64,000 nt of DNA from DASXMT01 sp963755985 (GTDB lineage Bacteria; Actinomycetota; Acidimicrobiia; Acidimicrobiales; RAAP-2): NCBI GenBank assembly GCA_963755985.1, contig CAVWLO010000001.1, positions 124,001 to 188,000 of the forward strand, given 5' to 3'. Shown here in pieces: positions 25,660 to 34,212 of the stretch. Below the pieces are notes generated by a model. That model had not been told where the DNA came from and made no database searches. It worked only from the letters and a program-made list of their open reading frames with translations. How positions within the stretch are numbered: the first letter of the stretch is position 1; the number at the start of each line of letters is the position of its first letter. The translations under genes were made by a program, and so were the position numbers.

Positions 25660-25806
25660 GATGTCAGTGGGGGCCAGCCCCGTGCGGGACAGGGACTCCT
25701 CGATGACCGGGAGGGCGAGGACCGAGGCCTCGGTCTCGCTCAGGGTGCCCTTGCGGGCGGTCCCGATGGCGGTCCGAACGGCCGACACGATCACGGCATC
25801 AGGCAT
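24628..25806 (-). CDS. Acetyl-CoA acyltransferase (thiolase), copy A
   Basis: 392 residues, complete thiolase. Acyl-accepting Cys86 in NRHCASGL, NEAFA in FEINEAFASVPIA, His346 in GCSLGHPIAATG and the second catalytic Cys376 in CAGGGMG. It should cleave 3-ketoacyl-CoA with CoA, closing a beta-oxidation turn. ATG at 25806 follows GGGAGC 6 bases upstream. A second, identical copy begins at 62969. Operon with the glyoxalase-fold and amidohydrolase genes; divergent from the ferredoxin remnant and dehydrogenase at 25988. Confidence 0.94.
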   Translation of the reverse strand: MPDAVIVSAVRTAIGTARKGTLSETEASVLALPVIEESLSRTGLAPTDIDDLILAESLYGGGVIARYAAVVAGLDTVPGLAHNRHCASGLAAVQTASASIMAGMDQAVIAGGVQSSSTSPREKRRIVGTDEWEDWMSPSHPESPEAPAFDMSITVGWNTARSVGATREDMDAWALRSHERAIAAIDEGRFAEEIVPIKVTTKDGSAVVFETDEHPRRGSTMEKLASLRPLHPEIEGFSITAGNASGINDAASALVVTSDAFAADHGLTPLATVRSWASVGVEPKDTGMAPTTAIPKALERAGLTVADVDLFEINEAFASVPIACVRVLDLNEDRVNISGSGCSLGHPIAATGARMLTTLVYDLARRGGGIGVAAMCAGGGMGSATVIEVAAR

Positions 25807-25823
25807 GGGTGCTCCCTCTGGTC

Positions 25824-25850
25824 CTGGGGTTCTGGTCTGGGGTTCTGGTC
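25824..25850. repeat. 13-bp tandem repeat in a divergent promoter region
   Basis: CTGGGGTTCTGGT occurs twice head to tail (25824-25836, 25837-25849), followed by looser GGGTTGACC and GGGGTTCGC copies up to about 25900. It lies upstream of thiolase copy A. Confidence 0.6.
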
Positions 25851-25987
25851 CGGGTTGACCCTCGGCGTCTTGTTCCCGGGTCGCTTCGGGGTTCGCTTCC
25901 CGGTCGTCGGCAGACCAGCGTACCAGCGGGCCCTCCCCGAGAGCACAGCCGTGCTCGCCGAAAGGTCCGTGGATAGGATGACCAACC

Positions 25988-26050
25988 GTGAAGATCGTCA
26001 TCGATGCGGACCGCTGCACCGGTCATGGCCGCCCTCCGGTGGCCAGGTGA
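25988..26050 (+). pseudogene. Ferredoxin remnant (20 residues)
   Basis: The frame GTG at 25988 to TGA at 26050 encodes VKIVIDADRCTGHGR and then PPVAR. The first 15 residues are the classic opening of the small [3Fe-4S]/[4Fe-4S] ferredoxins that serve actinobacterial P450s, where Cys-x2-Gly-His-Gly-x-Cys is expected; the remaining cysteines and some 45 residues are missing. Its stop overlaps the start of the dehydrogenase gene as GTGA, as a full gene would. I infer an internal deletion, real or from assembly. Confidence 0.6.
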
Positions 26051-27216
26051 CCGCGGCGGCCAGCAGCGAGAAGGCACCGTCGTCGCAGCTCGACTCGGTC
26101 GCGGCATTCCGATCCGAGCTCGTCTCGTGGCTGGCCGAGCACCTGACCGTCACCGTGATCGAAGCCGGGCGGGCCGGTATGGACGTAGGCGACAACTTCG
26201 AGATCCTCCGTGCATGGAACCGGACCCTGGCCGACGCCGGCTGGGGCGCCGTGGCCTGGCCCCGCCAATACGGGGGTCGGGAGGCGGGCATCGCCGAGCA
26301 GTTGGCCTGGTTCGAGGAGATGTCGGCGGCCCAGGCCCCCGGGGTGATCAACGTCATCGGGGTCTCCAACATCGCCCCGGCCATCATGGCCGTGGGGACC
26401 GACGAGCAGCAGTCACGGTTCCTCGCTCCGATGCTGCGGGGGGACGAGATCTGGTGCCAGGGGATGTCCGAGCCCGATGCCGGCTCCGACCTGGCCTCAT
26501 TGCGCACCGCCGCCCGCCTCGACGGGGATACCTTCGTGGTGAACGGCCAAAAGACGTGGAACAGCCTGGGCCGCCACGCCGACTGGTGCCAGCTCTATGT
26601 CCGCACCGATCCCGACGCCCCCAAGCACAAGGGCATCAGCTGCCTCCTGGTCGACATGAAGGCCCCGGGTGTCGAGGTTCGCCCCCTGCTCACCATGGCC
26701 GGTGAGCTGACTTTCTCCGAATTGTTCTTCACCGGCGTGGAGGTCCCTCGGGCCAACCTGCTCGGGCCGCTCAACGAGGGGTGGCGGGTGGCGATGACCA
26801 CCCTCAGCCACGAGCGGGCCGGGGTCGCCCGGCTGCACCTGTCCCTGAGCGAGCGACTGGACAGGCTCATGGCCGATGCCAAGGGCCGACCCGCCCTCAC
26901 CGATCCGGTCATCCGGGACCGCTTGATGGCTCTCTACTCCCGGATCGCCTGCATGCGCTGGACCACGACCCGCGAGCTCGAGGCCGTCGGCCGGGGTCGC
27001 CAGCCCTCCCCGACCATGGGGAGCATTGCCAAGCTGATGTGGTCACTCACTGAGCAGACCCTCGCCGAGCTGGCCGTCGACCTGCTCGGGCTCGAGGCGC
27101 TGAGCGGCTCCTGGGCCAAGAACCTGGCCTCCTCCCGTCAGGCCACCATCGCCGGCGGAACGACCGAGATCAATCGCAACATCCTGGCCGAGCACGGCCT
27201 GGGGCTGCCCCGCTAG
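26047..27216 (+). CDS. Acyl-CoA dehydrogenase
   Basis: 389 residues, single-chain dehydrogenase: WCQGMSEPDAGSDL at 136-149, NGQKTWNSLGRHADWCQLYV, LSHERAGVARLH, and IAGGTTEINRNILAEHGLGLP at the C terminus. GTG at 26047 is the only start that keeps family length; the frame is open far upstream but that part is antisense to the thiolase and not protein-like. It is the only dehydrogenase in the window preceded by a ferredoxin fragment. The gene downstream runs the other way. Confidence 0.92.
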   Translation: MTAAASSEKAPSSQLDSVAAFRSELVSWLAEHLTVTVIEAGRAGMDVGDNFEILRAWNRTLADAGWGAVAWPRQYGGREAGIAEQLAWFEEMSAAQAPGVINVIGVSNIAPAIMAVGTDEQQSRFLAPMLRGDEIWCQGMSEPDAGSDLASLRTAARLDGDTFVVNGQKTWNSLGRHADWCQLYVRTDPDAPKHKGISCLLVDMKAPGVEVRPLLTMAGELTFSELFFTGVEVPRANLLGPLNEGWRVAMTTLSHERAGVARLHLSLSERLDRLMADAKGRPALTDPVIRDRLMALYSRIACMRWTTTRELEAVGRGRQPSPTMGSIAKLMWSLTEQTLAELAVDLLGLEALSGSWAKNLASSRQATIAGGTTEINRNILAEHGLGLPR

Positions 27217-27250
27217 GAAACGCGGGTGACGGCCCGGTGGGCCCGGGCCC

Positions 27251-28749
27251 TCAGCTCCCCAACGGGGGTAGGCCGCCGGCGTAGGTCTTGGTCTCGGTGT
27301 ACTGCTCGAAGCCCTCGACGCCGTTCTGGCGCCCGATCCCACTGGCCTTGTAGCCGCCAAAGGGAGCGTCGGGGCCGTACCAGACGCCGCCGTTGACTCC
27401 GGCCGTACCCGCCCGGACCCGCCGAGCCACAGCCATGGCCCGCTCCTCTGACGCCGAGGTGACCCCGACCCCCAGGCCGTACTGGTTCTCGTTGGCCAGC
27501 CGGACGGCGTCGTCGTCGTCGTCGAAGGGCACGACGACCAGCACCGGCCCGAAGATCTCCTCACGGGCGATGGACATCGAGTTGTCGACGTCGGCGAAGA
27601 GGGTGGGCTCCACGTAGAACCCCTTGTCGAACTGGGAGGGCCGGCCGCCGCCGACCACCACCCTGGCCCCCTCGGCCTTCCCCTTCTCGATGTAGCCGAG
27701 GACGCGTTCGCGCTGCAGGGCACTGATCTGGGGGCCCTGGAAGTTGCCCGGGTCGGTCGGGTCGCCGTAGGGGACGTTCCGGAACCCGTCCTCCATGATG
27801 GCGATGCCCTCCTCGTAACGCGAACGAGGGAGCAGCATCCTCGTGAGCATGACGCAGCCCTGGCCGCCGTGGGTGCAGACCGTCCAGGCCATGGACAGCT
27901 TGGCCTCGAAATCGGCGTCCTCCAGGACGATGTCGGCCGACTTGCCCCCCAGCTCGAGGAAGAGCCGCTTGAGGGTGGGAGCGCCCTGCTCCATGATGCG
28001 GCGCCCGACCACGGTCGAGCCGGTGAAGGAGATCAGGTCGACTCGGGGATCGGTGACCAGGTCCTCGGCCACCGCGTTGTCTGACGTCGTCACCACTTGG
28101 AGCACGCCGGGGGGAAGTCGGTGCGCTCGGCCGCCAGGCGGCCGATGCGGGTGGCGTTCCATGGGGTGTTGGGAGCGGCCTTCAAGATGACGGTGTTGCC
28201 GGTGGCCAGGCCCTGGCCCAGCTTGTTGATCGACACTTCGAAGGGGTAGTTCCACGGGACGATGGCCCCGACGACGCCGACTGGCTCCTTGGCCACCTTG
28301 CGCCAGCTCCGGGTGCCGAAGGCAGTGCCCTCGGGGAGATCGCGCTCCCACTGGAACTTGTCGATGAAGTCAGCCGGCCAGAGCAGCCCCTCGGAGAGCG
28401 GGGCATCGAGCTGGGGGCCATAGGTCAACAGAACGGGCGCCCCCACCTCGGCGACGAGCTCGGCCCGTAGGAGCTCCTGCTCCTCGACCAACGCCGCATG
28501 GAGCTGGCGGAGGCAGCGCTGACGGAGCTCCTTGTCTGTGGCCCAGGCCGACTCGTCGAAGGCCCGACGGGCTGCGCCGATGGCTTCGTCCATGTCCTCG
28601 TGCCCGGCATCGGCCACCTGGCCCAGGACCTCTTCGGTCGCCGGATTGATGTTGTCGAACACCTTGCCCGACCGTGCCTCGACGAGCTTGCCGTCGATCT
28701 GCATCCGTTGCTCGCCCTTCACGGATGACGCGCTCTCACTGGCTGCCAT
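27251..28749 (-). pseudogene. Aldehyde dehydrogenase, frameshifted once
   Basis: The first frame (28749 to about 28115) encodes the NAD-binding half up to IGRLAAERTDFPP, including GAIVPWNYPFE. The second continues with GVLQVVTTSD, FTGSTVVGRRIME, LELGGKSADI (general base Glu) and GGQGC (catalytic Cys), then EEIFGPVLVV and PFGGYKASGIGR. The break is at a run of six G on the + strand, 28109-28114; one more G would restore a 499-residue enzyme. Start ATG 28749 has GGGGAGG 8 bases upstream. It would oxidise an aldehyde from alcohol oxidation to the acid that a synthetase can activate. Confidence 0.87.
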
Positions 28750-29059
28750 GGCTCTGCCTCCCCTTGTCGGACGTTCTACCGGTACCCATCCCCATGAACC
28801 GCTTCGGCGAGCAGCCCCTCCCGATAATGAGAAGCCGCCCGGGACCCGGCCGCTCGGCGCGGTCGGCCTCCTGAAGCCAGAGAACGTAGCTTCTCACTAT
28901 GCTATCGGCCGGTGCCGAGGGCGCACAATCGGGTGCTCGAGGTACCCCGGATCCTCGGGCCCAGGGCGTCTTCGTGTACGGTTCCCAACTCATTGGCTCG
29001 GTGAATGCCGGCAGCTGTCGCCGCCGGATCGGCGTCGTGCGCAAGAAAGGGTGAGGTCC
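28750..29059. other. Divergent intergenic region, 310 bases
   Basis: Separates the aldehyde dehydrogenase and the 101-residue conserved protein. A small inverted repeat, GAGAA at 28880 with TTCTC at 28891, is followed by ACTATGCTAT, which could be a promoter -10 region for the rightward gene. No gene is seen. Confidence 0.4.
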
Positions 29060-29365
29060 ATGGAGTTGAAGGCAGGGGTACAGCTGCGGAGCGCGGTGAG
29101 CACCACCGAGGTGGTGGTTGTGCGTGCCCCCAAGGCGCCGGTGACGCTGACCTGCGGGGGAGCACCCATGCTGGGTCGCGACGAGGATGCACCCGGGGGC
29201 GAGGTCCCGGCCGGCGACGAGGGCTCGGCTCTCCTGGGCAAGCGCTACGTCGACGAGACCGCCGATATCGAGGTTCTCTGCACCAAGCCGGGCGACGGCA
29301 CCCTGGCCGTCGAGGGACGGCCGCTGGAGTTGAAGAGCGCCAAGCCACTCCCCTCGTCGGACTGA
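29060..29365 (+). CDS. Conserved 101-residue actinobacterial protein of unknown function
   Basis: Short acidic protein: LRSAVSTTEVVVVRAPKAPV, CGGAPM, a polar loop, then LGKRYVDETADIEVLCTKPG, and KSAKPLPSSD at the end. The pattern LGKRY...CTK-G-G...KPLPSSD is one I associate with a conserved small protein beside lipid-catabolic genes in Actinobacteria; no function is known to me. Three cysteine-containing turns could bind metal but only two Cys are present. ATG at 29060 has AAAGGG and GAGG upstream. Monocistronic. Confidence 0.75.
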   Translation: MELKAGVQLRSAVSTTEVVVVRAPKAPVTLTCGGAPMLGRDEDAPGGEVPAGDEGSALLGKRYVDETADIEVLCTKPGDGTLAVEGRPLELKSAKPLPSSD

Positions 29366-29417
29366 GCTCTCGGACAGCTCGTCGGAGCCGGCCGCGGATC
29401 GGACCGACGAGTACCCG

Positions 29418-30275
29418 CTACTGACCGTCCCCGTCCTTGACCGCTTGGGACTGCTTCTCGGCCACCTGGCGCGGGAGGAGCCCGCTGCGCTTGGCCATGA
29501 ACTCGCGGACGTCGGTCGCACCGCTGGCGATGGTGGTGAAGTCGGCCGTGCTTTGCAGGTGGACCCGCATACCCATCGTCTCCCACGCCCGCTTGACCCC
29601 GGCTTTGACCGTCATGATGGTGGTCAGGGGCATCTGGGCGATGGTCGACGCCATCTCCTCGACCGTTGACTCGAGGTCCGCTCGCTTGACGACCTCGTTG
29701 ACCAGCCCCCATTCCCTGGCCTGCTCGGCCGACAATGTCGGGGCCAGGTAGAGGTACTGATAGGCCCGCTTCCAGTTCATCAGGGCCCAGGGCTCGATGA
29801 GGGTCTGGGCGCCGGGCAGACCGAAGCCCTGGGGCAGCGGCATCTGGAAGTAGGCGTCGTCAGAGGCGACGGTGAGGTCGGTCAGATAGCCGTAGACCGT
29901 GCCGCCGCCGACGCAATAGCCGTGGATCTGGGAGATCGTGGCCTTGGGGAACTCCCAGAGGTTCAGTGGCGGCCACAGGAAGAGGTCGTAGTTGTGGACC
30001 TTCCACGTGCGCTCGGGCGTGGGGCCGGTGGTGGGATACACGTCGGCCATCTCCTCGGGCTCGACGATGGCGTGCCCGGCGCAGAAGCCGTTGCCGTTCG
30101 CCTTGACGATGAGGACCTTCACATCCTCATCGCGGTTGGCCCACCGGAGCGCGTCCTCGAAGTCCCACACCTGTTGGGCCGTCTGGATGTTGGCCTTCTC
30201 CGGCATGTTCAAGACGATCCGGGCGATCGGGCCGTCCTTCTCATAGATGATGGTCTCCATCTCGGTACGGTCCAC
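29418..30275 (-). CDS. Enoyl-CoA hydratase/isomerase
   Basis: 285 residues, crotonase fold. Oxyanion-hole segments GFCAGHAIV and GYCVGGGTVYG are present, as is the N-terminal IARIVLNMPEKANIQTAQ, so CoA-ester binding is sound. The catalytic Glu positions are not the usual E-x-G-G-E pair; FQMPLPQGFGLPG stands in the second-glutamate region, so isomerase or C-C lyase chemistry is possible. GTG at 30275 has AGGAGG 9 bases upstream; METII five codons later is an alternative. Confidence 0.88.
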   Translation of the reverse strand: MDRTEMETIIYEKDGPIARIVLNMPEKANIQTAQQVWDFEDALRWANRDEDVKVLIVKANGNGFCAGHAIVEPEEMADVYPTTGPTPERTWKVHNYDLFLWPPLNLWEFPKATISQIHGYCVGGGTVYGYLTDLTVASDDAYFQMPLPQGFGLPGAQTLIEPWALMNWKRAYQYLYLAPTLSAEQAREWGLVNEVVKRADLESTVEEMASTIAQMPLTTIMTVKAGVKRAWETMGMRVHLQSTADFTTIASGATDVREFMAKRSGLLPRQVAEKQSQAVKDGDGQ

Positions 30276-30388
30276 GTTCGGTTCCCTCCTGGTCAGGCGG
30301 CCACGGGACAACGAGGCGCCAGCCTCGGGTCCCCCGGCTACCGCGGCGAATTGGCTGGTCCTCTGCTCGAGCACCGGGTCCGGCCCCG

Positions 30389-31879
30389 TCACCGGGGCTC
30401 AGCCCGGTCGACTTGGAGCCGGTGCTTCAACACCTTCCCGTTTGGTTCCCGGGGAAGGGTGTCGACGAATTCGATCGTCCTCGGGCGCTTGAAGTCGGCC
30501 AGGGTGTCGGCCAAGCGGCCAAGGATGGCCGCTGCGTCAGGGGCCGCCCCGGGCCGCAGCTCGATGATGGCATGCACCCGTCGGCCCATCCGTTCGTCGG
30601 GCAGGCCGATCACGGCCGAGTCGACCACGTCGGGGTCGGCGGCCAGGGCGTTCTCGACCTCGGCCGGGTAGATGTTCGCCCCCCCGCTCAGGATCAGGTC
30701 GGTCCGGCGGTCGGCGATGAACAGGTAGCCGTGCTCGTCCAGGTGCCCCAGGTCGCCGACGGTTGCGAACCCGTCCCGGTAGGCCGCCGCGGTCTTCTCC
30801 GGGTCGCCCCGGTACGAGAACGCCGCACCCGGGAAGGTGCTGATGTAGATGGTGCCCACCTCGCCGGCCGGCGCCGGCCGGCCGTCGTCGTCATAGATGC
30901 GCACCTCGAGGCCGGGAAAGGGGCGACCGACGCTCCCCGGTTTGAACAACCACTCACCGGGCGAGATGACCGTGGCCATCGCCTCGGTGGCTCCGTAGAG
31001 CTCCCAGACCGTCCCCGGCGGGAACACGTCCATGATCCGTTCCTTGAGGGGCACCGGACAGGGGGCGGCGGCGTGGATGAGCAACCGGACACTCGAGCGG
31101 TCGTACGCGGCCCAGTCCGCCTCGAGGATCCGGACGAAGTGGGCGGGAACCATCTGCGTGCGGGTGACCCGGTGCTGCTCGATGAGCGAGAGGCAGCCGT
31201 CCCCCACGAACTTGTCCTGGACCACGACCCTCCCGCCCTCCCACAGCGAGTACTCGGCATAGGCGCTCGGGGCGGTGTGGTAAAGCGGACCGCAGACCAA
31301 CTGGACGGTGTCGGGGCCGTAGCCCCAGTAGGCGGCGATGGCCGAGGTCGTGGCCACCGGGGCGGGGACCGGCGCCGGTCGCTCCACCGCCTTGGGCCGG
31401 CCGGTGGTGCCCGAGGTGTAACCGAGCAGGGTGGGGCCGGTATTGAGGAAGTCCTCCCGGGGAGGGCGGCCGGTGGGCTGGGCGAAGTCGTGGGCGTTGA
31501 TGTCGAGCAGGGCGACCCCCTCGAGCGCGAAGCCGACCGGTCCCTCGACGACCAGAGCCTTCATGCCAGCGTCGCGCACGATGTACTCCGCCTCACCGGG
31601 AGCCAGCCGGGTTGAGAGGGGCACGAACATGGCCCCGAGGCGGGCGATGGCGTGCGAGACGATGAACCACTCGGCCCGGTTCCGCAGCCCGATGCCGACG
31701 ATGTCAGCGGGCCCGACACCCAGCTCGGCCAGCCGGACGGCCAGTCCGTTGGCGCGGGCGTCGAGCTCACCGAAGGTGACCGCACGCGGGCCGTCGACGA
31801 TGGCGACGCGGTCGGGATCGGACGCCGCAGTGGCGGCCACCCCCCGCCGATGGGAACCGACCTGACCGTTACCGGGCAT
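30389..31879 (-). CDS. Acyl-CoA synthetase
   Basis: 496 residues: P-loop TSGTTGRPK at 155-163, LYGATEAM in the middle, SGGANIYPAEVENAL and PNGKVLKHRL with catalytic Lys at the C terminus. All core ligase motifs are intact. ATG at 31879 lies inside the end of the lipoyl-domain gene (11-base overlap), so it belongs to the leftward operon with the 2-oxoacid dehydrogenase genes. Confidence 0.92.
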   Translation of the reverse strand: MPGNGQVGSHRRGVAATAASDPDRVAIVDGPRAVTFGELDARANGLAVRLAELGVGPADIVGIGLRNRAEWFIVSHAIARLGAMFVPLSTRLAPGEAEYIVRDAGMKALVVEGPVGFALEGVALLDINAHDFAQPTGRPPREDFLNTGPTLLGYTSGTTGRPKAVERPAPVPAPVATTSAIAAYWGYGPDTVQLVCGPLYHTAPSAYAEYSLWEGGRVVVQDKFVGDGCLSLIEQHRVTRTQMVPAHFVRILEADWAAYDRSSVRLLIHAAAPCPVPLKERIMDVFPPGTVWELYGATEAMATVISPGEWLFKPGSVGRPFPGLEVRIYDDDGRPAPAGEVGTIYISTFPGAAFSYRGDPEKTAAAYRDGFATVGDLGHLDEHGYLFIADRRTDLILSGGANIYPAEVENALAADPDVVDSAVIGLPDERMGRRVHAIIELRPGAAPDAAAILGRLADTLADFKRPRTIEFVDTLPREPNGKVLKHRLQVDRAEPR

Positions 31880-32114
31880 CGACGAACCCTACCGTCTCGC
31901 CCACCGGGTAGACCTGACCAGGCTCCCCGCTGATGTGCAGGACACCCGAGGCGGGACAGTCGACCTCGATCTCGACCTTCTCGGTCTCGAGCACGTACAG
32001 GGGTTGGCCCTCGGCGACCTGGCCGCCGTCGGCCACCAACCACTGGACGATGGTGCCCTCGGTGATGGCCACGCCGGCCTGGGGGATCTTGATCCAGGTT
32101 CGGCTCTCGATCAT
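31869..32114 (-). CDS. Stand-alone lipoyl-domain protein
   Basis: 81 residues forming one biotinyl/lipoyl carrier domain and nothing else: WIKIPQAGVAITEGTIVQW, then VLETEKVEIEV with the lipoylated Lys46, and a closing VGETVGFVDAR strand. It lacks the subunit-binding and acyltransferase domains of an E2. It follows E1 beta by four bases and overlaps the synthetase, so it is co-expressed with E1. It may act as a swinging arm with an E2 core encoded elsewhere. Confidence 0.85.
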   Translation of the reverse strand: MIESRTWIKIPQAGVAITEGTIVQWLVADGGQVAEGQPLYVLETEKVEIEVDCPASGVLHISGEPGQVYPVGETVGFVDAR

Positions 32115-32118
32115 CACC

Positions 32119-33114
32119 TCACGCCAGTGCCCGGATCGTGTCGGCGATGCCGACTCGCTCGGGATAGTGGAGGGTCTCGAGTTCGGTGGCATAGGGGACC
32201 GACGCATAGGCCGCGCCGAGGCGCTCGACCGGCGCGGCCAGCTCCCCGAAGAGCTCGTGGGACACGATCGATGCGATCTCTGCTCCCGGGCCGGCGAACC
32301 GGGTGGCGGCGTGCACCACCACGACCCGCTTGGTCTTGGCCGCACTGGTGAGCACCGCCTCCCGGTCGAGCGGCACCAGGGTGCGTAGGTCGACCACCTC
32401 GACGCTGATCCCCTCGCCGGCCAGGGCCTCGGCCGCGGCCAACGCCTCGCTGACCTGCCAGCCCCACGTCACCACGGTGACGTCGTCGCCGGCCCGCTTC
32501 ACGTCGGCGGCGCCCAGCGGGATCTGGAACCTCCCGGCCGGGACCGGCCCCCGGGTGAAGAGCAGGGACAGCGTCTCCATGTGGATGCACGGGTCGTCGT
32601 CGAAGATGCATGAGTACAAGAGGCCCTTGGCGTCGGCCGGCGTGGATGGCACGGCGACCTTGAGGCCGGGAACGTGCATCATCCAGGCCTCGAGCGACTG
32701 GGAGTGCTGGGCCCCGAACTGACGGCCGCCCCCGACCGAGGTCCGGATGGTGATGGGCACGTTGGTCCGCCCCCCCGACATGTACCGGAGCTTGGCTGCG
32801 TGGTTGGCCACCTGGTCCATGGCCACGGCGAAGAAGTCCATCAGCATCACCTCGGCAATGGGGCGCATGCCCACCAGCGACGCCCCGATGGCCGCCCCCA
32901 CGATGGCCTGCTCGGAGATGGGGGTGTTGCGGACCCGCTCCCGTCCGTACTTGGTCGACAAGCCCTTGGTACCCTTCATGACCCCGCCGATGGGGTCCTC
33001 GATATCCTCGCCCAGGGCGAAGACATCGGGGTCCTCCCCCATGGCCAGGTCGATGGCCTGGTTCACCGCTTCGGCCATGGTGCGGATGGGGTCGGTCCCC
33101 TCGGCCACACTCAT
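32119..33114 (-). CDS. 2-oxoacid dehydrogenase E1 beta subunit
   Basis: 331 residues, transketolase-like: FALGEDIEDPIGGVMKGTKG at the start, ISEQAIVGAAIG, then SVGGGRQFGAQHSQSLEAW and the transketolase C-terminal domain (VVTWGWQVSEAL, VEVVDLRTLVPLD). This is the beta chain of a pyruvate-, acetoin- or branched-chain-type E1. ATG at 33114 overlaps the E1 alpha stop as ATGA. No E2 acyltransferase or E3 gene is in the window. Confidence 0.93.
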   Translation of the reverse strand: MSVAEGTDPIRTMAEAVNQAIDLAMGEDPDVFALGEDIEDPIGGVMKGTKGLSTKYGRERVRNTPISEQAIVGAAIGASLVGMRPIAEVMLMDFFAVAMDQVANHAAKLRYMSGGRTNVPITIRTSVGGGRQFGAQHSQSLEAWMMHVPGLKVAVPSTPADAKGLLYSCIFDDDPCIHMETLSLLFTRGPVPAGRFQIPLGAADVKRAGDDVTVVTWGWQVSEALAAAEALAGEGISVEVVDLRTLVPLDREAVLTSAAKTKRVVVVHAATRFAGPGAEIASIVSHELFGELAAPVERLGAAYASVPYATELETLHYPERVGIADTIRALA

Positions 33115-34124
33115 CGCGGGGAGGCCTCCAGCTCGGAGAAGACATCGGTCAACAGCTCGCTCGGTGGAGGTGGGGCGCTCGCCAGTGCCGACTCGAGCGC
33201 CGATTCGACCTCGGCGCGCACCGCTGCCTCCATCTCGGCCACCACGTCCTCGGCCGTCCCCCGCTCCTCGATCAACCAGGCGCGGTTGCGCGCCACCGGT
33301 TCGGCGGCCTCGGCGGCCGAGAACTCCCCGGGTTCCATGTACTCGGTGGTCGAGCCGAATGAGTGACCCCCCAACCGGTAGGTCATGCACTCGAGAAAGG
33401 TCGGGCCCTTCCCGGCTCGGGCCCACCCGATGGCCCGCTCGGCGGCCGCGCTCATGGCCGGGATGCTGTTCCCGTCGACCGTCACCGCCTCCATCCCGTA
33501 GGCGCCGAACCGCTCGGCCAGACTGGTGGTCCGCGTGTAGTCGGCGAACTTGGTGTGCTCCCCGTACCGGTTGTTCTGGCACACGAAGACGACAGGAAGC
33601 TGCCACAGCGCAGCCAGGTTGCACGCCTCGTGGGTTGCACCGATGCTCGTGGCGCCGTCGCCGAAGTTGACCACGGTAACCTGGTCGGTGCCTCGCAGCC
33701 GGCTGGACAGGGCCAGGCCGGCGGCGATCGGCAAGCCGCCCCCCACCACTCCGGTCGTGACCATCAGGCCAGAACGCGGGTCCGAGACATGCATCGGTCC
33801 GCCCTTCCCCTTGGACGTGCCCGTTGACTTCCCCAGCATCTCGCCCAAGAGCTCGTCGAGGGGCACCCCCTTGGCGATGCAGTCATGGGTGCCTCGGTAG
33901 GTGGTCACCATGTAGTCGTCCCGGCGGAGATGCTCACAGATGGCGGCCGGGATTGCCTCTTGGCCCCGGACCGTGTAGTAGGTCATGGTCAGCTCGCCCG
34001 AGCTCAGTCCCCGGACGATCCGGTCCTCGGTCGTCCGGATGGTCGTCATGGTCCGGAAGATCCGGAGGGCGGCGGCGTCGGAGAGGCCGCCGGCCGGGGT
34101 CACGGGCTCGGTCGACGGTGGCAT
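33111..34124 (-). CDS. 2-oxoacid dehydrogenase E1 alpha subunit
   Basis: 337 residues with the thiamine diphosphate motif GDGATSIGATHEACNLAALW ending in CQNNRYG (GDG-x24-NN). The start has RGQEAIPAAICEHLRRDDY and YRGTHDCIAKG, as in acetoin dehydrogenase and branched-chain E1 alpha. ATG at 34124 follows GGAGG 7 bases upstream; the frame opens slightly earlier with a TTG that lacks a site. First gene of the E1 alpha-E1 beta-lipoyl-synthetase unit. Confidence 0.93.
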   Translation of the reverse strand: MPPSTEPVTPAGGLSDAAALRIFRTMTTIRTTEDRIVRGLSSGELTMTYYTVRGQEAIPAAICEHLRRDDYMVTTYRGTHDCIAKGVPLDELLGEMLGKSTGTSKGKGGPMHVSDPRSGLMVTTGVVGGGLPIAAGLALSSRLRGTDQVTVVNFGDGATSIGATHEACNLAALWQLPVVFVCQNNRYGEHTKFADYTRTTSLAERFGAYGMEAVTVDGNSIPAMSAAAERAIGWARAGKGPTFLECMTYRLGGHSFGSTTEYMEPGEFSAAEAAEPVARNRAWLIEERGTAEDVVAEMEAAVRAEVESALESALASAPPPPSELLTDVFSELEASPR

Positions 34125-34151
34125 GACGCGTCCTCCCTCATCCAACCACCC

Positions 34152-34193
34152 TCTTTGTCCGTCCCACTCGTTTCTTTGTCCGTCTCACTCGTT
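34152..34193. repeat. 21-bp tandem repeat, two copies
   Basis: Units at 34152-34172 and 34173-34193 differ at one base (TCTTTGTCCGTC[C/T]CACTCGTT in part), followed by a degraded third unit to about 34235. The array sits between the synthetase end and E1 alpha start and runs into the last codons of the synthetase, so copy number could change its C terminus. Confidence 0.75.
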
Positions 34194-34212
34194 TCCGTCT
34201 CACACGTCTGAC

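Noticed and set aside
24514..26046. Rightward open frame of about 500 codons before the acyl-CoA dehydrogenase
   Set aside because: It is antisense to thiolase copy A, has no ribosome site and no protein-like composition; the dehydrogenase begins at the GTG at 26047.
34152..34193. Tandem repeat as a CRISPR or regulatory iteron array
   Set aside because: Only two and a half units without spacers; better read as local slippage.
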